Shown: piece by piece, positions 7,456 through 17,911 of the stretch
Position numbering within the stretch: the first letter of the stretch is position 1
How the letters are laid out: every line of letters starts with the position of its first letter
Source of the DNA: Clostridium sp. CAG:413
GTDB taxonomy: Bacteria; Bacillota; Clostridia; Oscillospirales; Acutalibacteraceae
Direction of reading: 5' to 3'
Assembly (NCBI GenBank): GCA_000431775.1
Contig: FR888233.1
Location: 165,793-219,571 of the forward strand
Length of the DNA: 53,779 nucleotides
Notes under the pieces: model-generated
Seen by the model: the letters and a program-made list of their open reading frames with translations, nothing else
Database searches by the model: none
Told to the model about the DNA's origin: nothing
Position numbers and translations under genes: made by a program

Positions 7456-8520
7456 ATGAATAACAGCGAATTTTTTGAGGCAGTCAGACTGCTGAGCAAA
7501 GAGAAGAACGTCTCCGAGAGCGCTCTGCTCGAGGGCATACAGAGAGCCATAGTCACGGCGGTAAAGAGGGATTACAACAATAAGGATATCGTTTTTTGCG
7601 AGATAGACGAGCAGGATAAGAAGATCCGCGTGTTCGTGCGTAAGAACGTCGTGGGCGAGATCACCGACCCCGATGAGGACATCACCGTTGAGCAGGCTCA
7701 GCGCTTCAAGAAGAACGCCGTCGCAGGCGACATAATCGAGATCGAGCTTGAGACCAAAGAGGTCAGCCGTATCGCCGCAGAGAAGGGTAAGCATATCCTC
7801 CGCCAGGCGATAAGAGAGGCCGAGCACGGTCAGATAAGAGAAGAATTCCAGAATAAGAATCAGGAGATAGTCACCGCCAAGGTCTCTAAGATAGACCCGA
7901 TAACCCTCGACGCTTTCGTTGAGATAGGCAAGATCTCCGAGAGGCTTATGCGCTCCGAGCAGCTCCCCACCGACAACTTCAAGGAGGGCGACCTCATCAA
8001 GGTCTATGTCGCCGACGTCAAGGACGCGACCAAGGGCCCGAGAGCCACTATTTCGAGAACTCACCCCGGCCTTGTCAGACGCCTGCTTGAGAGCGAAGTG
8101 CCCGAGATATTCGACGGCACCGTTGAGATAAAGGCGGTTTCGAGAGAGGCCGGCTCCAGGAGCAAGATCGCCGTTTACAGCGCGGATGAGAATATCGACC
8201 CCGTCGGCGCCTGCATAGGCCAGAGGGGCGCGAGAGTCAACAAGATAGTTGACCTGCTCGGCGGCGAGAAGCTCGATATCGTCAAATACAGCGACGACCC
8301 CGCCGAATTTGTGGCGGCTGCGCTCGCTCCGGCGGATGTCATTTCCGTCACCATCCTCAGCGAGGAGGAGCATTCGTGCAGAGTGGTCGTCCCCAACAAC
8401 CAGCTTTCGCTTGCGATAGGCAACAAGGGTCAGAATGCCCGCCTTGCCGCCAAGCTCACCGGCTGGAAGATAGATATCAATCCCGAGACCGAGGAGCCCG
8501 TCATAAATTTTGACGAATGA
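7456..8520 (+). CDS. nusA: Transcription termination/antitermination factor NusA
   Basis: 354 residues. The RNA-polymerase-binding N-terminal domain (1-125) is followed by an S1 domain (about 130-200) and two KH domains (about 205-345). The conserved segments ISRTHPGLVRRLLESEVPEI, CIGQRGARVNKIVDLLGGEK and AIGNKGQNARLAAKLTGW are present. It lacks the extra C-terminal repeats of enterobacterial NusA, as is usual in Firmicutes. NusA binds RNA polymerase and nascent RNA to modulate pausing and termination. The ribosome binding site (AAAGGA) is modest and somewhat distant. It probably acts on the leader hairpin of its own operon. Confidence 0.97.
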   Translation: MNNSEFFEAVRLLSKEKNVSESALLEGIQRAIVTAVKRDYNNKDIVFCEIDEQDKKIRVFVRKNVVGEITDPDEDITVEQAQRFKKNAVAGDIIEIELETKEVSRIAAEKGKHILRQAIREAEHGQIREEFQNKNQEIVTAKVSKIDPITLDAFVEIGKISERLMRSEQLPTDNFKEGDLIKVYVADVKDATKGPRATISRTHPGLVRRLLESEVPEIFDGTVEIKAVSREAGSRSKIAVYSADENIDPVGACIGQRGARVNKIVDLLGGEKLDIVKYSDDPAEFVAAALAPADVISVTILSEEEHSCRVVVPNNQLSLAIGNKGQNARLAAKLTGWKIDINPETEEPVINFDE

Positions 8521-8552
8521 TCCAAAACTAACCGTAGCAAGGAGCTGAACCA

Positions 8553-8825
8553 ATGCCTGTCCGCAAAAGCATTCCCATGAGAAAATGCACCGGCTGCAAC
8601 GAAATGAAGCCGAAGAAAGAGCTTGTCAGGGTCGTAAGGAGCCCCGAGGGCGAGGTGTCGCTCGACTTAACGGGCAAGAAGCCCGGCAGGGGAGCGTATG
8701 TCTGCCGTAGCTCCGAGTGCCTTGCCAAGGCGATAAAGGCCAAGAGATTCGAGAAAGCGTTCTCATGCGAGATACCCTCGGAAGTATATCAAAAAATGGA
8801 AGAAGAGATGAAGAATGGCGGATGA
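8553..8825 (+). CDS. rnpM: RNA-binding protein RnpM (YlxR, DUF448)
   Basis: 90 residues, ATG after AAGGAG. The family signatures are clear: IPMRKCTGCNEMKPKKEL near the start and GRGAYVCRSSEC at about 47-58, with KAIKAKRFEKAF closing the fold. YlxR proteins are small RNA-binding proteins; the B. subtilis member, renamed RnpM, is reported to bind and modulate RNase P. Its position directly between nusA and ylxQ is the conserved one. The last 11 bases overlap ylxQ, so the two are translationally coupled. Confidence 0.93.
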   Translation: MPVRKSIPMRKCTGCNEMKPKKELVRVVRSPEGEVSLDLTGKKPGRGAYVCRSSECLAKAIKAKRFEKAFSCEIPSEVYQKMEEEMKNGG

Positions 8826-9147
8826 TCCGAAGCTGCTCTCTCTTCTCGGAATGTGCCGCAGAGCGGGCAAGCTGAGCTGCGGTCACGACGGCGCAATAGG
8901 TTCTGTCAGGAGCCGTGACGCAAAGCTGTGCCTGCTGAGCTCAGATTCATCTCAGCGGCTGAGGAAAGAGACGGAGCGTGAAGCGAGCTTCGGCGGGCGG
9001 GATATCCCCGTGGCCGTGCTTGATTCAACGAGTGAAGAGATAGGTCACGCCGCAGGGCTGCGCTCTGCCGTGCTGGCCGTCAACGACGAAGGCTTTGCAA
9101 GGACTATGCTGGGGCTTCTGAATACATCAGGGGAGGTCAACCAATGA
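8815..9147 (+). CDS. ylxQ: L7Ae-family ribosomal/K-turn RNA-binding protein YlxQ
   Basis: 110 residues; starts inside the end of rnpM and ends in an ATGA overlap with infB. The start [19 protein letters not shown] and the later [19 protein letters not shown] segment match the bacterial L7Ae-like YlxQ proteins, which bind kink-turn RNA. It is the only L7Ae-like gene in the window; the usual second one (between rpoC and rpsL in many Firmicutes) is absent here. Confidence 0.88.
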   Translation: MADDPKLLSLLGMCRRAGKLSCGHDGAIGSVRSRDAKLCLLSSDSSQRLRKETEREASFGGRDIPVAVLDSTSEEIGHAAGLRSAVLAVNDEGFARTMLGLLNTSGEVNQ

Positions 9148-11582
9148 TAGATAACAAATACAGAGTACACGAGGTCGCCAAGGATTTCGATATCAAGAGC
9201 AACATAGTTATCGACTTACTCGGCAAATATTTCGACGATAAAAAGAAGCATATGACGGCTCTTGAGCCGGATGAGCTTGACTTGATATTCGATACCTTCA
9301 CCAAGGAGAATCAGGTCGAGGATCTCAACACATACTTCAACTATATGCCCGCTTCAAAGAAGAGCGAGGCGAAGCCCGAGCCGGAGCAGGAGCAGCCCGC
9401 CACCGCCGAGGAGAAGGCTCCCGAGCAGCCGAAGAGCGAGAGTAAGCCCGAGGCGAAGCCGGCGGAGAAGCCCGCCCAGAAGCAGGAGGCTCCCCGCAAG
9501 CCGAAGCCGCAGTCAAAGCTGCCGCTCATGCCCGAGAGGAAGCCTGCGCCCGAGAAGAAGAAAGAGAATAAGCCCATGCAGTCGAGGACTAAGGGCGAGG
9601 CTCGCACTATAGACACCAGAGCCGACAACGTCGACCTCGAGAAGTATAACGAGAAATATGAGAATATAGCGCCCACCAACCAGACCATGCAGCACGCGAA
9701 TTCCGTGGGCAAGCAGAAGATAAAGCAGAAGAGCCAGCAGTACCGCAAGCAGGGCGGCAGGATGCGTTCCTCAAGGCGCGAGACCGAGGCCGAGAGGCTC
9801 AAGAGGATCGCCGCCGAGAGAGCGAAGAAGCCGCAGATGCACCTCAAGCTCCCCGAGGAAATCACCGTGGGCGAGCTTGCCGCAATGCTCAAAATGACTG
9901 CGGCAGAGGTCATCAAGAAGCTCTTCACGCTCGGTCAGATGGTCACGGTCAACGAAGTGCTTGACTACGACACCGCCGCCATCGTCGCCGAGGAGCTCGG
10001 CGCAAAGGTCGAGAAAGAGGTCGTCGTCACAATTGAGGACAGGATCATCGACGACAGCGTTGACGATGAGAGCAACCTCGTGCCGAGAGACCCCGTCGTT
10101 GTCGTCATGGGTCACGTTGACCACGGCAAGACCTCGCTGCTCGACGCTATCCGTAATACCTCCGTCACCTCTACCGAGGCGGGCGGCATTACCCAGCATA
10201 TCGGCGCTTACAGAGTTGAGATTAACGGCTCCAAGATCACTTTCCTTGACACTCCCGGCCACGCCGCCTTCACTTCAATGCGTCTGAGAGGCGCAATGGC
10301 TACGGATATCGCTATCCTTGTTGTTGCCGCCGACGACGGCATCATGCCGCAGACCGTTGAGGCTATCAACCATGCGAAGGCTGCCGGAGTGCAGATAATC
10401 GTTGCGATAAATAAGATGGATAAACCCGCTGCCAACCCCGACAGAGTTCTTCAGCAGCTCACTGAGTATGAGCTTGTGCCCGAGGAATGGGGCGGCGAGA
10501 CCATTTGCGTGCCCGTTTCGGCAGTGACGAAGCAGGGCATTGATAAGCTGCTTGAATCCGTGCTTCTCGTTGCCGAGATGCAGGAGCTTAAAGCCAACCC
10601 CAACCGCTCCGCAAAGGGCGTTGTCATCGAAGCAAGGCTTGATAAGGGCAGAGGCCCCGTCTCAACTCTGCTCGTTCAGAACGGCACGCTCAGATCGGGC
10701 GATATCATAGTCGCGGGCACTGCCGTCGGCAGAGTCAGAGTTATGACGGACGACAAGGGCCGCAAGGTCGACTCCGCAGGCCCCTCCGTCCCCGTTGAGA
10801 TCATGGGTCTCGACGAGGTGCCGCAGGCGGGTGACGGATTTGACGCCGTTAACGACGAGCGCCTTGCAAGGGAGCTTGTCGAGCAGAGAAAGGCCAAGGC
10901 CAAGGAAGAGCAGTTCAAGGAGTACCAGAAGGTCACTCTTGACAACCTCTTTGCCTCTATTAAAGAGGGTGAGCTGAAGGACCTCAACATCATCATCAAG
11001 GCCGATGTCCAGGGCTCGGCTGAGGCCGTCAAGCAGAGCCTTCTCAAGCTCTCCAACGACGAGGTCAGAGTTAAGGTCATTCACAGCGGCGTCGGCGCTA
11101 TCAGCGAGAGCGATGTCATGCTTGCCAACGCTTCAAACGCCATCATCGTCGGCTTCAATGTCCGCCCGGACGCTGTCGCTGCCGATAACGCAGAGCGTGA
11201 CGGCGTTGAGATAAGAACCTACAGAGTTATCTACGACTGCATCGAGGAGATCGAGGCCGCTATCAAGGGTATGCTCGCTCCGAAGTTCAGAGATGTCGAT
11301 ATCGGCAGAGCCGAGGTGCGCCAGGTCGTCAGAATTTCGTCCGTCGGCAACATCGCAGGCTGCCATGTTATGAACGGCAAGATAACCAGAAACGCAAAGA
11401 TAAGAGTAGTCCGCGACGGCATAGTCGTGGCTGAGGACGAAATGGCCTCGCTGCGCCGCTTCAAGGACGACGTCAAGGAAGTTGCCTCGGGCTTCGACTG
11501 CGGCATCGGCCTTGCAAAATTCAACGATATCAAGGAGGGCGACATTCTCGAAGCCTTTGTCGTTGAGGAATACAGAGATTGA
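9144..11582 (+). CDS. infB: Translation initiation factor IF-2
   Basis: 812 residues. An IF2N subdomain (1-65) is followed by a Pro/Glu/Lys-rich linker (about 70-150), a basic region, a second IF2N-like module ([12 protein letters not shown]) and the GTPase core. The G motifs are intact: GHVDHGKTS at about 323-331, DTPGHAAF and NKMD. Domains II-IV, which bind initiator tRNA and the ribosome, run to the C-terminus. IF2 places fMet-tRNA on the 30S subunit and promotes subunit joining. It overlaps ylxQ by four bases (ATGA). Confidence 0.98.
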   Translation: MIDNKYRVHEVAKDFDIKSNIVIDLLGKYFDDKKKHMTALEPDELDLIFDTFTKENQVEDLNTYFNYMPASKKSEAKPEPEQEQPATAEEKAPEQPKSESKPEAKPAEKPAQKQEAPRKPKPQSKLPLMPERKPAPEKKKENKPMQSRTKGEARTIDTRADNVDLEKYNEKYENIAPTNQTMQHANSVGKQKIKQKSQQYRKQGGRMRSSRRETEAERLKRIAAERAKKPQMHLKLPEEITVGELAAMLKMTAAEVIKKLFTLGQMVTVNEVLDYDTAAIVAEELGAKVEKEVVVTIEDRIIDDSVDDESNLVPRDPVVVVMGHVDHGKTSLLDAIRNTSVTSTEAGGITQHIGAYRVEINGSKITFLDTPGHAAFTSMRLRGAMATDIAILVVAADDGIMPQTVEAINHAKAAGVQIIVAINKMDKPAANPDRVLQQLTEYELVPEEWGGETICVPVSAVTKQGIDKLLESVLLVAEMQELKANPNRSAKGVVIEARLDKGRGPVSTLLVQNGTLRSGDIIVAGTAVGRVRVMTDDKGRKVDSAGPSVPVEIMGLDEVPQAGDGFDAVNDERLARELVEQRKAKAKEEQFKEYQKVTLDNLFASIKEGELKDLNIIIKADVQGSAEAVKQSLLKLSNDEVRVKVIHSGVGAISESDVMLANASNAIIVGFNVRPDAVAADNAERDGVEIRTYRVIYDCIEEIEAAIKGMLAPKFRDVDIGRAEVRQVVRISSVGNIAGCHVMNGKITRNAKIRVVRDGIVVAEDEMASLRRFKDDVKEVASGFDCGIGLAKFNDIKEGDILEAFVVEEYRD

Positions 11583-11597
11583 TCTCAGGGAGAAATT

Positions 11598-11945
11598 ATG
11601 GCAGGTTACAGGATCGACAGAGTTTCAGAAGATATAAAGCGTGAGATCGCCGCTATAATGCGTGAGCTCAAGGACCCGAGGATAACCGGAATGCTGACCG
11701 TCGTCAACGTCGAGGTCAGCTCCGACGCCTCATATGCCAAGGTGTATGTCAGCGCCATGGAGGGCATCGAGACCGCAAAGCTCGCGGTCAAGGGTCTCAC
11801 CAGCGCCACGGGCTATATCCGCCGTGAGATCGGCAAGCGGCTGCATCTTCGCAAAACGCCGGAGCTGAAGTTCATCGCCGATGACTCCATTGAAAAAGGC
11901 ATGGGCATAGCCGGCATGATAAACAAACTCTCGGAAGAGGAATGA
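11598..11945 (+). CDS. rbfA: Ribosome-binding factor A
   Basis: 115 residues, ATG after GGGAG, 15 bases after infB. The KH-like fold signatures are present: RVSEDIKREIAAIMRELKDPRITGMLTV split across the first 35 residues, then YAKVYVSAMEG and IRREIGKRLHLRKTPELKF. RbfA assists late maturation of the 30S subunit (16S rRNA 5' end). The position after infB is conserved. Confidence 0.96.
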   Translation: MAGYRIDRVSEDIKREIAAIMRELKDPRITGMLTVVNVEVSSDASYAKVYVSAMEGIETAKLAVKGLTSATGYIRREIGKRLHLRKTPELKFIADDSIEKGMGIAGMINKLSEEE

Positions 11946-11982
11946 ATCACACCGCCCGATCGCGACGGGTAAAGGAGAGTCA

Positions 11983-12951
11983 ATGATGAGAATTGACCTG
12001 AATGAAACTGCAAAGGTTTTGGAGGGCAGCGACGATATATTGCTGCTGTGCCACTCGCATCCGGACGGCGACACGCTCGGCAGCGCATCTGCGCTTGCAA
12101 GGGCGCTCATTGCCGAGGGCAAGAGGGTCAGAGTAGAGTGCGGCGACAAGATACCGAAGGATTTCGCCTTCATGTTTGACGGCATGGAGAGCTTTGATTT
12201 CGAGCCGAAATTCATCGCCGCAATTGATATCGCCGACACAAAGCTCCTCGGTAAAGATTTTGAGGGCAAATATGCCGACAGGGTCGATCTGTGCATCGAC
12301 CACCACGGCTCCAATATGCTCTATGCCGATAAGGTCTGGCTCGAGCCGGATTCAGCTTCAACGGCGGAGATGATCTATCTGCTGCTCGCCGCCCGCGGCG
12401 ACGAGATAACCCCGGATATAGCCTCCTGCCTTTTCACCGGCGTTACGACCGATACAGGCTGCTTCCGCTTCTCCAACACGACCGTCAGGACTTATGAGAT
12501 AGCGGCGAAGCTCGCTGAACTGGGCGCCGACACCTATAATATCATTCAGGTTTTCTTTGAGACCAAGACCAAGACTTATGCCGCCCTTGAGCGCCTTGCG
12601 CTGGACAGCATGAGGATGTATTTCTCCGATCGCTGCGCCCTCATCTGCATCACGCAGGATATGTATAAACGCAGCGGCTCGGATGAGAGCGAGACGGATA
12701 GGATCGCGAATCTCCCCCGGCAGATCGAGGGAGTGCTCGTGGGCATCACGATGCGTGAGCTTAAAGACGGCAGCTATAAGGCCTCCGTGCGGACTCACGG
12801 CGATATCGACGCTTCGTCGATCTGCAAACGCCTCGGCGGCGGCGGTCACATGGGCGCTGCGGGCTGCACTCTCTACGGCAGTAAGCAGCAGGCGATAAAT
12901 TCGCTGCTCAAAGAGGTTCAGGCGGAGCTTGACTCCGTCACCATCGACTGA
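11983..12951 (+). CDS. nrnA: DHH-family phosphoesterase NrnA-like (nanoRNase / pAp phosphatase)
   Basis: 322 residues, ATG after AAAGGAG. DHH motifs are visible: CHSHPDGDTLGS (35-46), AAIDIAD, CIDHHGS and TGVTTDTGCFRFSNT. The C-terminal DHHA1 domain carries the glycine signature RLGGGGHMGAAG. NrnA degrades 2-5-mer RNAs and dephosphorylates pAp in the cytoplasm, using Mn2+. The position after rbfA is common in Firmicutes. The usual next genes (truB, ribF, rpsO) do not follow; a terminator does. Confidence 0.92.
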   Translation: MMRIDLNETAKVLEGSDDILLLCHSHPDGDTLGSASALARALIAEGKRVRVECGDKIPKDFAFMFDGMESFDFEPKFIAAIDIADTKLLGKDFEGKYADRVDLCIDHHGSNMLYADKVWLEPDSASTAEMIYLLLAARGDEITPDIASCLFTGVTTDTGCFRFSNTTVRTYEIAAKLAELGADTYNIIQVFFETKTKTYAALERLALDSMRMYFSDRCALICITQDMYKRSGSDESETDRIANLPRQIEGVLVGITMRELKDGSYKASVRTHGDIDASSICKRLGGGGHMGAAGCTLYGSKQQAINSLLKEVQAELDSVTID

Positions 12952-12982
12952 TTCATTATAATAACCTATCTAAATATTCAAC

Positions 12983-13018
12983 CGCTCTGTTGCTTCGGCA
13001 GCAGGGCGTTTTATTTTT
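12983..13018 (+). terminator. Intrinsic terminator of the nusA-infB operon
   Basis: CGCTCTGTTGC (12983-12993) pairs with GCAGCAGGGCG (12998-13008) around a TTCG tetraloop, then TTTTATTTTT. Confidence 0.92.
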
Positions 13019-13070
13019 GAGCCCGATTTCGGAATAATTCAGATTTAACAAACATTTAACATTTGAAATA

Positions 13071-13099
13071 TTGACAAATCGCTTGACTTGGAGTATAGT
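13071..13099 (+). promoter_or_regulatory. Sigma-A promoter of the heat-shock operon
   Basis: TTGACA (13071-13076), 17 bases, TATAGT (13094-13099). The CIRCE operator begins 11 bases downstream, at the expected start of transcription. Confidence 0.85.
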
Positions 13100-13110
13100 A
13101 ATAACAGTGA

Positions 13111-13137
13111 TTAGCACTCAGGTTGCTTGAGTGCTAA
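13111..13137 (+). promoter_or_regulatory. CIRCE operator (HrcA binding site)
   Basis: TTAGCACTC-N9-GAGTGCTAA is the exact CIRCE inverted repeat. HrcA binds it and represses transcription until heat shock. It ends 31 bases before the hrcA start. Confidence 0.98.
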
Positions 13138-13168
13138 ATCTGGCACTCAACCGAAAGGAGGATGCAAT

Positions 13169-14194
13169 ATGGCTGAGCTGAGCGAAAGAAAAAAACAGAT
13201 ACTTGCCACCGTCGTTGAGCAGTATATCAAGACCGGCGAGCCGATAGGCTCAAAAGAGCTGCTTGCTCTGACGGGCATGACCGTTTCCTCCGCAACGGTG
13301 AGGAACGAAATGAGCGAGCTTGTGTCGCTGGGCTACCTCGAGCAGCCGCACACTTCGGCGGGCAGAATTCCGTCGCAGGCGGGCTACAGATATTATGTGG
13401 ATCACCTGATGAAGGAGCGCGAGCTTGACGAGCTTAACCGCAAGCTGATAGAGGCGGGCATTTCCTCCGCAGTCGGCGACCCCGAGAGGCTGCTGGCAAG
13501 GGCGGGCGAGGTGCTGGCGGATATGACCAAATGCGCTTGCGTTTCGACCGCTCCGGGCGGCGAGACGGCGGTCATCCGCAGGATAGAGCTTGTGCCCGTC
13601 GGGGCGCACACGGCGATGCTTGTGCTGCTGACCTCAAACGGAGTGCTCAAGAGCCGCCTTTGCAGGCTCGAAAGCGAGCTTAACTCCAAAATTTGCGAAG
13701 AGTTTTACAATATCGTCGATTCCTCGATAGTCGGCAAGCCGGCGTCGGATATCAGCGTCGTCTCTATGCAGACGGCGGCGGCCTCCGTTGACGGCGACCC
13801 GTTCGCAATGCTTCCGCTCATGGCGGCGGTTTGCGAGCTTGCGAGGAGCACGGCGGATTCAAAGATAATGCTGGGCGGCAGTTCAAACCTGTTCTCACAC
13901 AAGGATTACGGCGGCGATGCCGCAAGGCTGCTCGAGTTCCTGAGCAAAAAAGAGCCGCTGACGGCGGTCATGCAGGACGCCAAGGCGCCGATAAGCGTGA
14001 GGATAGGCAAAGAAAATCTTTATAAGCCGCTTGAAAATTCGAGCGTTATCGTGGCAAAATATACCGTCGGGGGCAGGGATTCCGGCACCATCGGCATCAT
14101 CGGCCCGACCCGCATGGATTATGAGAGCATTATCCCAAGCGTTAAATATTTGACCGACCTTGTCGGGCGGCTGATAACCCAGGCGCTCGAATGA
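13169..14194 (+). CDS. hrcA: Heat-inducible transcription repressor HrcA
   Basis: 341 residues from the ATG at 13169, chosen because AAAGGAGG ends 7-8 bases upstream. An in-frame TTG at 13127 lies inside the CIRCE element and is rejected. The N-terminal winged helix (LSERKKQILATVVEQYIKTG, SSATVRNEMSEL, LEQPHTSAGRIPSQAGYRYYVD) binds CIRCE. The remainder is the GAF-like and dimerisation region, ending in GIIGPTRMDYESIIP. It represses its own operon; GroEL usually acts as the corepressor. No groESL is in the window. Confidence 0.97.
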   Translation: MAELSERKKQILATVVEQYIKTGEPIGSKELLALTGMTVSSATVRNEMSELVSLGYLEQPHTSAGRIPSQAGYRYYVDHLMKERELDELNRKLIEAGISSAVGDPERLLARAGEVLADMTKCACVSTAPGGETAVIRRIELVPVGAHTAMLVLLTSNGVLKSRLCRLESELNSKICEEFYNIVDSSIVGKPASDISVVSMQTAAASVDGDPFAMLPLMAAVCELARSTADSKIMLGGSSNLFSHKDYGGDAARLLEFLSKKEPLTAVMQDAKAPISVRIGKENLYKPLENSSVIVAKYTVGGRDSGTIGIIGPTRMDYESIIPSVKYLTDLVGRLITQALE

Positions 14195-14210
14195 GAGAAA
14201 GGATGAAAGA

Positions 14211-14753
14211 ATGAAAAAGGAAAAGACACCTCCCGAGCAGCAGCCGGAGGAGAAAGCCCCGGAAGCGGAGCAGGAGCAGCAGACCGCAGCCCCCGCTGAG
14301 GAAGCCCCGACCAAGGAGCAGCAGCTTCAGAAGGCTCTCGACGATAAGAACGATCAGTTCCTGAGGCTCTGTGCGGAGTATGATAATTTCCGCAAGCGCT
14401 CGCAAAAGGAGCGGCAGGATATCTACGCCGCCTCCCGTGCGGATGTGATAAAAGAGCTTTTACCCATCCTTGATAATTTTGACCGCGCCGTCGTAAACAG
14501 CGAGGCGAATTTCGAGGATTATAAAAAAGGCATCGACCTTATATTCTCGCAGTTCAAGCAGCTCCTTGAGAAGAACGGAGTTGAGAGCTACGGCGAAGAG
14601 GGCGACACCTTCGACCCCAACATTCACAACGCCGTGATGAGCGTCGAGGATGAGAGCCTCGGCGAGAACGTCATAGCGCAGGTATTCACAAAAGGCTATA
14701 AACTCGGCGACAGGATAATCAGAGAAGCTGTCGTCAAGGTTGCAAATTCATAA
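14211..14753 (+). CDS. grpE: Nucleotide exchange factor GrpE
   Basis: 180 residues. An acidic, low-complexity N-terminus (about 1-40) precedes the long dimerisation helix with LRLCAEYDNFRKRSQKE and the C-terminal beta domain, with GDTFDPNIHNAVM and VFTKGYKLGDRIIREAVVKV. GrpE releases ADP from DnaK. It lies 16 bases after hrcA and 30 bases before dnaK. Confidence 0.97.
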   Translation: MKKEKTPPEQQPEEKAPEAEQEQQTAAPAEEAPTKEQQLQKALDDKNDQFLRLCAEYDNFRKRSQKERQDIYAASRADVIKELLPILDNFDRAVVNSEANFEDYKKGIDLIFSQFKQLLEKNGVESYGEEGDTFDPNIHNAVMSVEDESLGENVIAQVFTKGYKLGDRIIREAVVKVANS

Positions 14754-14783
14754 ATAATTGTTTTATTATAGGAGGAAGAAATT

Positions 14784-16619
14784 ATGTCAAAGATCATAGG
14801 TATTGACTTAGGTACTACAAATTCATGCGTGGCCGTTATTGAAGGCGGCGAAGCAGTTGTTATCCCCAACGCAGAGGGCGCAAGGACTACCCCGTCGGTA
14901 GTCGCATTCGGCAAGACCGGCGAAAGAATGGTCGGTCAGGTTGCTAAGAGACAGGCAATCACCAACCCCGACAGGACGGTTTCTTCAATAAAGAGACAGA
15001 TGGGCTCCGACTATAAAGTCACCATCGACGACAAGAAGTACACCCCGCAGGAGATCTCCGCAATGATCCTTCAGAAGCTGAAGACCGACGCAGAGGCATA
15101 TCTCGGCGAGAAGGTTACCGAGGCTGTTATCACCGTCCCCGCTTACTTCACCGATTCCCAGAGACAGGCTACCAAGGACGCAGGCAAGATCGCCGGTCTT
15201 GAAGTCAAGAGAATAATCAACGAGCCCACCGCGGCTGCCCTTGCATACGGCATTGATAAAGAGACTGATCAGAAGATCATGGTCTACGACCTCGGCGGCG
15301 GCACCTTCGATGTCTCCATCATCGAGATGGGCGACGGCGTTCAGGAAGTCCTCGCGACCGCAGGTAACAACCGCCTCGGCGGCGACGACTTCGACCAGAG
15401 AATAATCGACTGGATGGCTGACAGCTTCAAGGCGGAGCAGGGCGTTGACCTCAGAGGCGACAAGATGGCTATGCAGAGGCTCAAGGAAGCTGCCGAGAAG
15501 GCAAAGATCGAGCTCTCCGGCGTGACCACCTCCAACATCAGCCTGCCCTTCATCACCGCAGACGCAACAGGCCCGAAGCATCTTGAGATGACTCTTACCA
15601 GAGCTAAGTTCAACGAGCTGACCGCAGACCTCGTCGAGGCCACCATGGGCCCTGTTCGCCAGGCAATGAGCGACTCGGGTCTTAAGCCCTCCGAGATCAA
15701 TAAGGTCCTTATGGTCGGCGGCTCCTCAAGGATCCCCGCAGTCCAGGAAGCTATCAAGAAGTTCATGGGCAGTGAGCCCTTCAAGGGCATCAACCCCGAT
15801 GAATGCGTTGCTATGGGCGCAGCTCTCCAGGGCGGCGTTCTCGGCGGCGAAGTTACCGGCCTGCTTCTGCTTGATGTTACCCCGCTTTCACTCGGCATCG
15901 AGACCATGGGCGGCATAAACACCAAGATCATTGAGAGAAACACCACCGTGCCCGTCAAGAAGAGCCAGATCTTCTCGACCGCAGCGGATAACCAGCCTTC
16001 AGTTGAGGTCCATGTACTTCAGGGCGAGAGAGAATTCGCAAAGGATAACAAGACCCTCGGCGTGTTCCACCTCGACGGCATTATGCCTGCCCCCAGAGGC
16101 GTACCTCAGATCGAAGTTACCTTTGATATCGACGCTAACGGCATAGTCCATGTTTCCGCTAAGGATCTCGGCACTCAGAAGGAGCAGTCGATCTCCATCA
16201 CCTCCTCCACCAATATGTCCAAGGAGGATATCGACAAGGCAGTCGCAGACGCCGAGAGATATGCTCAGGAGGATAAGCAGCGCCGTGAGGATGTCGACAC
16301 CCGTAACGGTGCAGACCAGATGGTCTATCAGTGTGAGAAGCTGATAAATGAGAACGGCGACAAGTTCAGTGACGAAGAGAAGAACGCCGTGAATGAGAAG
16401 GTTGAGGCTCTTAAGGAAGCTCTTAAGGGCGAGGATATAAACCTCATCAAGTCCCGCCAGGATGAGCTTCAGGCGAAGTTCTATGAGATCTCCGAGAAAC
16501 TCTATAAGGCCGCCGCAGAGGCAGCTCAGGCTCAGCAGGGCGCAGCGGGCGCCGACGGCAGCACCGACGCAAACGGCTATACTCAGGCCGACTTCACCGA
16601 CGCTGACGACAATAAATAA
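14784..16619 (+). CDS. dnaK: Chaperone DnaK (Hsp70)
   Basis: 611 residues, ATG after AGGAGG. The start [15 protein letters not shown], the ATPase segments [13 protein letters not shown] and [11 protein letters not shown], the linker [18 protein letters not shown] and the substrate-binding domain are all intact. The C-terminal lid ends in the usual Gly/Ala/Gln-rich, acidic tail. The ATPase domain lacks the extra loop of Gram-negative DnaK, as is normal for Firmicutes. It works with GrpE and DnaJ from the same operon. Confidence 0.98.
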   Translation: MSKIIGIDLGTTNSCVAVIEGGEAVVIPNAEGARTTPSVVAFGKTGERMVGQVAKRQAITNPDRTVSSIKRQMGSDYKVTIDDKKYTPQEISAMILQKLKTDAEAYLGEKVTEAVITVPAYFTDSQRQATKDAGKIAGLEVKRIINEPTAAALAYGIDKETDQKIMVYDLGGGTFDVSIIEMGDGVQEVLATAGNNRLGGDDFDQRIIDWMADSFKAEQGVDLRGDKMAMQRLKEAAEKAKIELSGVTTSNISLPFITADATGPKHLEMTLTRAKFNELTADLVEATMGPVRQAMSDSGLKPSEINKVLMVGGSSRIPAVQEAIKKFMGSEPFKGINPDECVAMGAALQGGVLGGEVTGLLLLDVTPLSLGIETMGGINTKIIERNTTVPVKKSQIFSTAADNQPSVEVHVLQGEREFAKDNKTLGVFHLDGIMPAPRGVPQIEVTFDIDANGIVHVSAKDLGTQKEQSISITSSTNMSKEDIDKAVADAERYAQEDKQRREDVDTRNGADQMVYQCEKLINENGDKFSDEEKNAVNEKVEALKEALKGEDINLIKSRQDELQAKFYEISEKLYKAAAEAAQAQQGAAGADGSTDANGYTQADFTDADDNK

Positions 16620-16631
16620 TTAAATCGGGCT

Positions 16632-16660
16632 GTCCCCGTCGTTGTAATGACGGCGGGGAC
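16632..16660 (+). other. Hairpin between dnaK and dnaJ
   Basis: GTCCCC (16632-16637) pairs with GGGGAC (16655-16660) and is extended by CCGTC/GACGG. No T tract follows, so it is more likely an mRNA processing or stability structure, or a weak attenuator, than a full terminator. Confidence 0.55.
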
Positions 16661-16733
16661 GACTTGGACTTTTATAAAACAGTAAAAAACGGAATCGTGG
16701 GCTGCACGCCTGATTCCCGAGGGAGAAATACCT

Positions 16734-17891
16734 TTGGCAGAGAATAAACGTGATTATTATGAAGTGCTCGGAGTCCAAAAGGGCGCAACCGAGGACGAAA
16801 TAAAAAAAGCATACAGAAAAAAGGCGAAGCAGTATCACCCTGACCTCAACCCCGGCAACGCCGAGGCAGAGGCTAAATTCAAGGAGGTCAACGAGGCGTA
16901 CGAGGTGCTCTCCGACAGCGACAAGCGGGCGAGGTATGACCAATACGGTCATGCGGGCGTAGACCCCAACTTCGGCGCGGGCGGAGCAGGCGGCTTCAAC
17001 GGTGCAGGCTTCGGCTTCGACGATCTCGGCGATATATTCAGCTCCTTCTTCGGCGGAGGCTTCGGCGGCGGCCGTCAGGCTAACCCCAACGCCCCGCGCA
17101 GAGGCGAGGACATACAGGCGAGAGTGACCATCTCCTTTGAGGAGGCGGCCAAGGGCTGCAAGCGCACCATCGAGGTGACGAGGGTGGATACCTGCCCCGA
17201 TTGCCACGGCTCGGGCGCAAAAGCGGGCACCTCGCCCAAGACCTGCCCCGATTGCGGCGGCAGAGGCTTCGTCAATGTGCAGCAGAGGACTGCATTCGGA
17301 GTTATATCCACTCAGAAATCCTGCCCGAAGTGCGGCGGCAGAGGTCGTGTAATTGACGACCCGTGCCAGAAGTGCCGCGGCTCAGGCAGAGTATCCAAGC
17401 GCACGAGCGTTGAGGTGAATATCCCCGCCGGTATCGACGACAGGCAGATATTCAACGTCAGCGGCGCGGGCAATTCGGGCGTCAATGGCGGCCCCAAGGG
17501 CGACCTCAAGGTGGCTGTTTTTGTCAGACCGCACCCGTTCTTTGAGCGTGACGGCTACAATGTCTGGCTGGAGCAGCATGTCAGCTTCACTCAGGCGGCT
17601 TTGGGCGATAATTTGCGTATTCCTACTCTTGACGGTGATGTTAAATTCGATTTGCCGGCAGGTACACAGTCGGGCACGGTCTTTAACCTCAAAGGCAGAG
17701 GAATCCAGAATGTCAACGGCAGAGGCAAGGGCGATCAGCTCGTGAGAATTATCGTTGACACGCCGAAGAACCTTACTCCGAGGCAGAAAGAGCTGCTTCA
17801 GGAGCTTGAAAAGGAGCTGGGCGTCAAGAGAGGCGCACCGGTCGGCAGCGGCTCCAAGAAGAGCAGCTTCTTCGATAAATTTAAAAACTAA
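16734..17891 (+). CDS. dnaJ: Chaperone DnaJ (Hsp40)
   Basis: 385 residues from a TTG start (GGGAG site 10-12 bases upstream; the reading begins [13 protein letters not shown] as expected). J domain 5-70 with the HPD triad, a Gly/Phe-rich linker (about 78-115), then four zinc-binding repeats: [24 protein letters not shown] and CQKCRGSG. The C-terminal substrate-binding domain follows. DnaJ delivers clients to DnaK and stimulates its ATPase. The TTG start and the preceding hairpin may lower its yield relative to DnaK. Confidence 0.97.
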   Translation: MAENKRDYYEVLGVQKGATEDEIKKAYRKKAKQYHPDLNPGNAEAEAKFKEVNEAYEVLSDSDKRARYDQYGHAGVDPNFGAGGAGGFNGAGFGFDDLGDIFSSFFGGGFGGGRQANPNAPRRGEDIQARVTISFEEAAKGCKRTIEVTRVDTCPDCHGSGAKAGTSPKTCPDCGGRGFVNVQQRTAFGVISTQKSCPKCGGRGRVIDDPCQKCRGSGRVSKRTSVEVNIPAGIDDRQIFNVSGAGNSGVNGGPKGDLKVAVFVRPHPFFERDGYNVWLEQHVSFTQAALGDNLRIPTLDGDVKFDLPAGTQSGTVFNLKGRGIQNVNGRGKGDQLVRIIVDTPKNLTPRQKELLQELEKELGVKRGAPVGSGSKKSSFFDKFKN

Positions 17892-17911
17892 TTTTCGGAC
17901 GGAGAAATACC

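Noticed and set aside
13127..13168. Upstream TTG start for hrcA
   Set aside because: It lies inside the CIRCE operator and the HrcA family begins at the ATG at 13169, which has the AAAGGAGG site.
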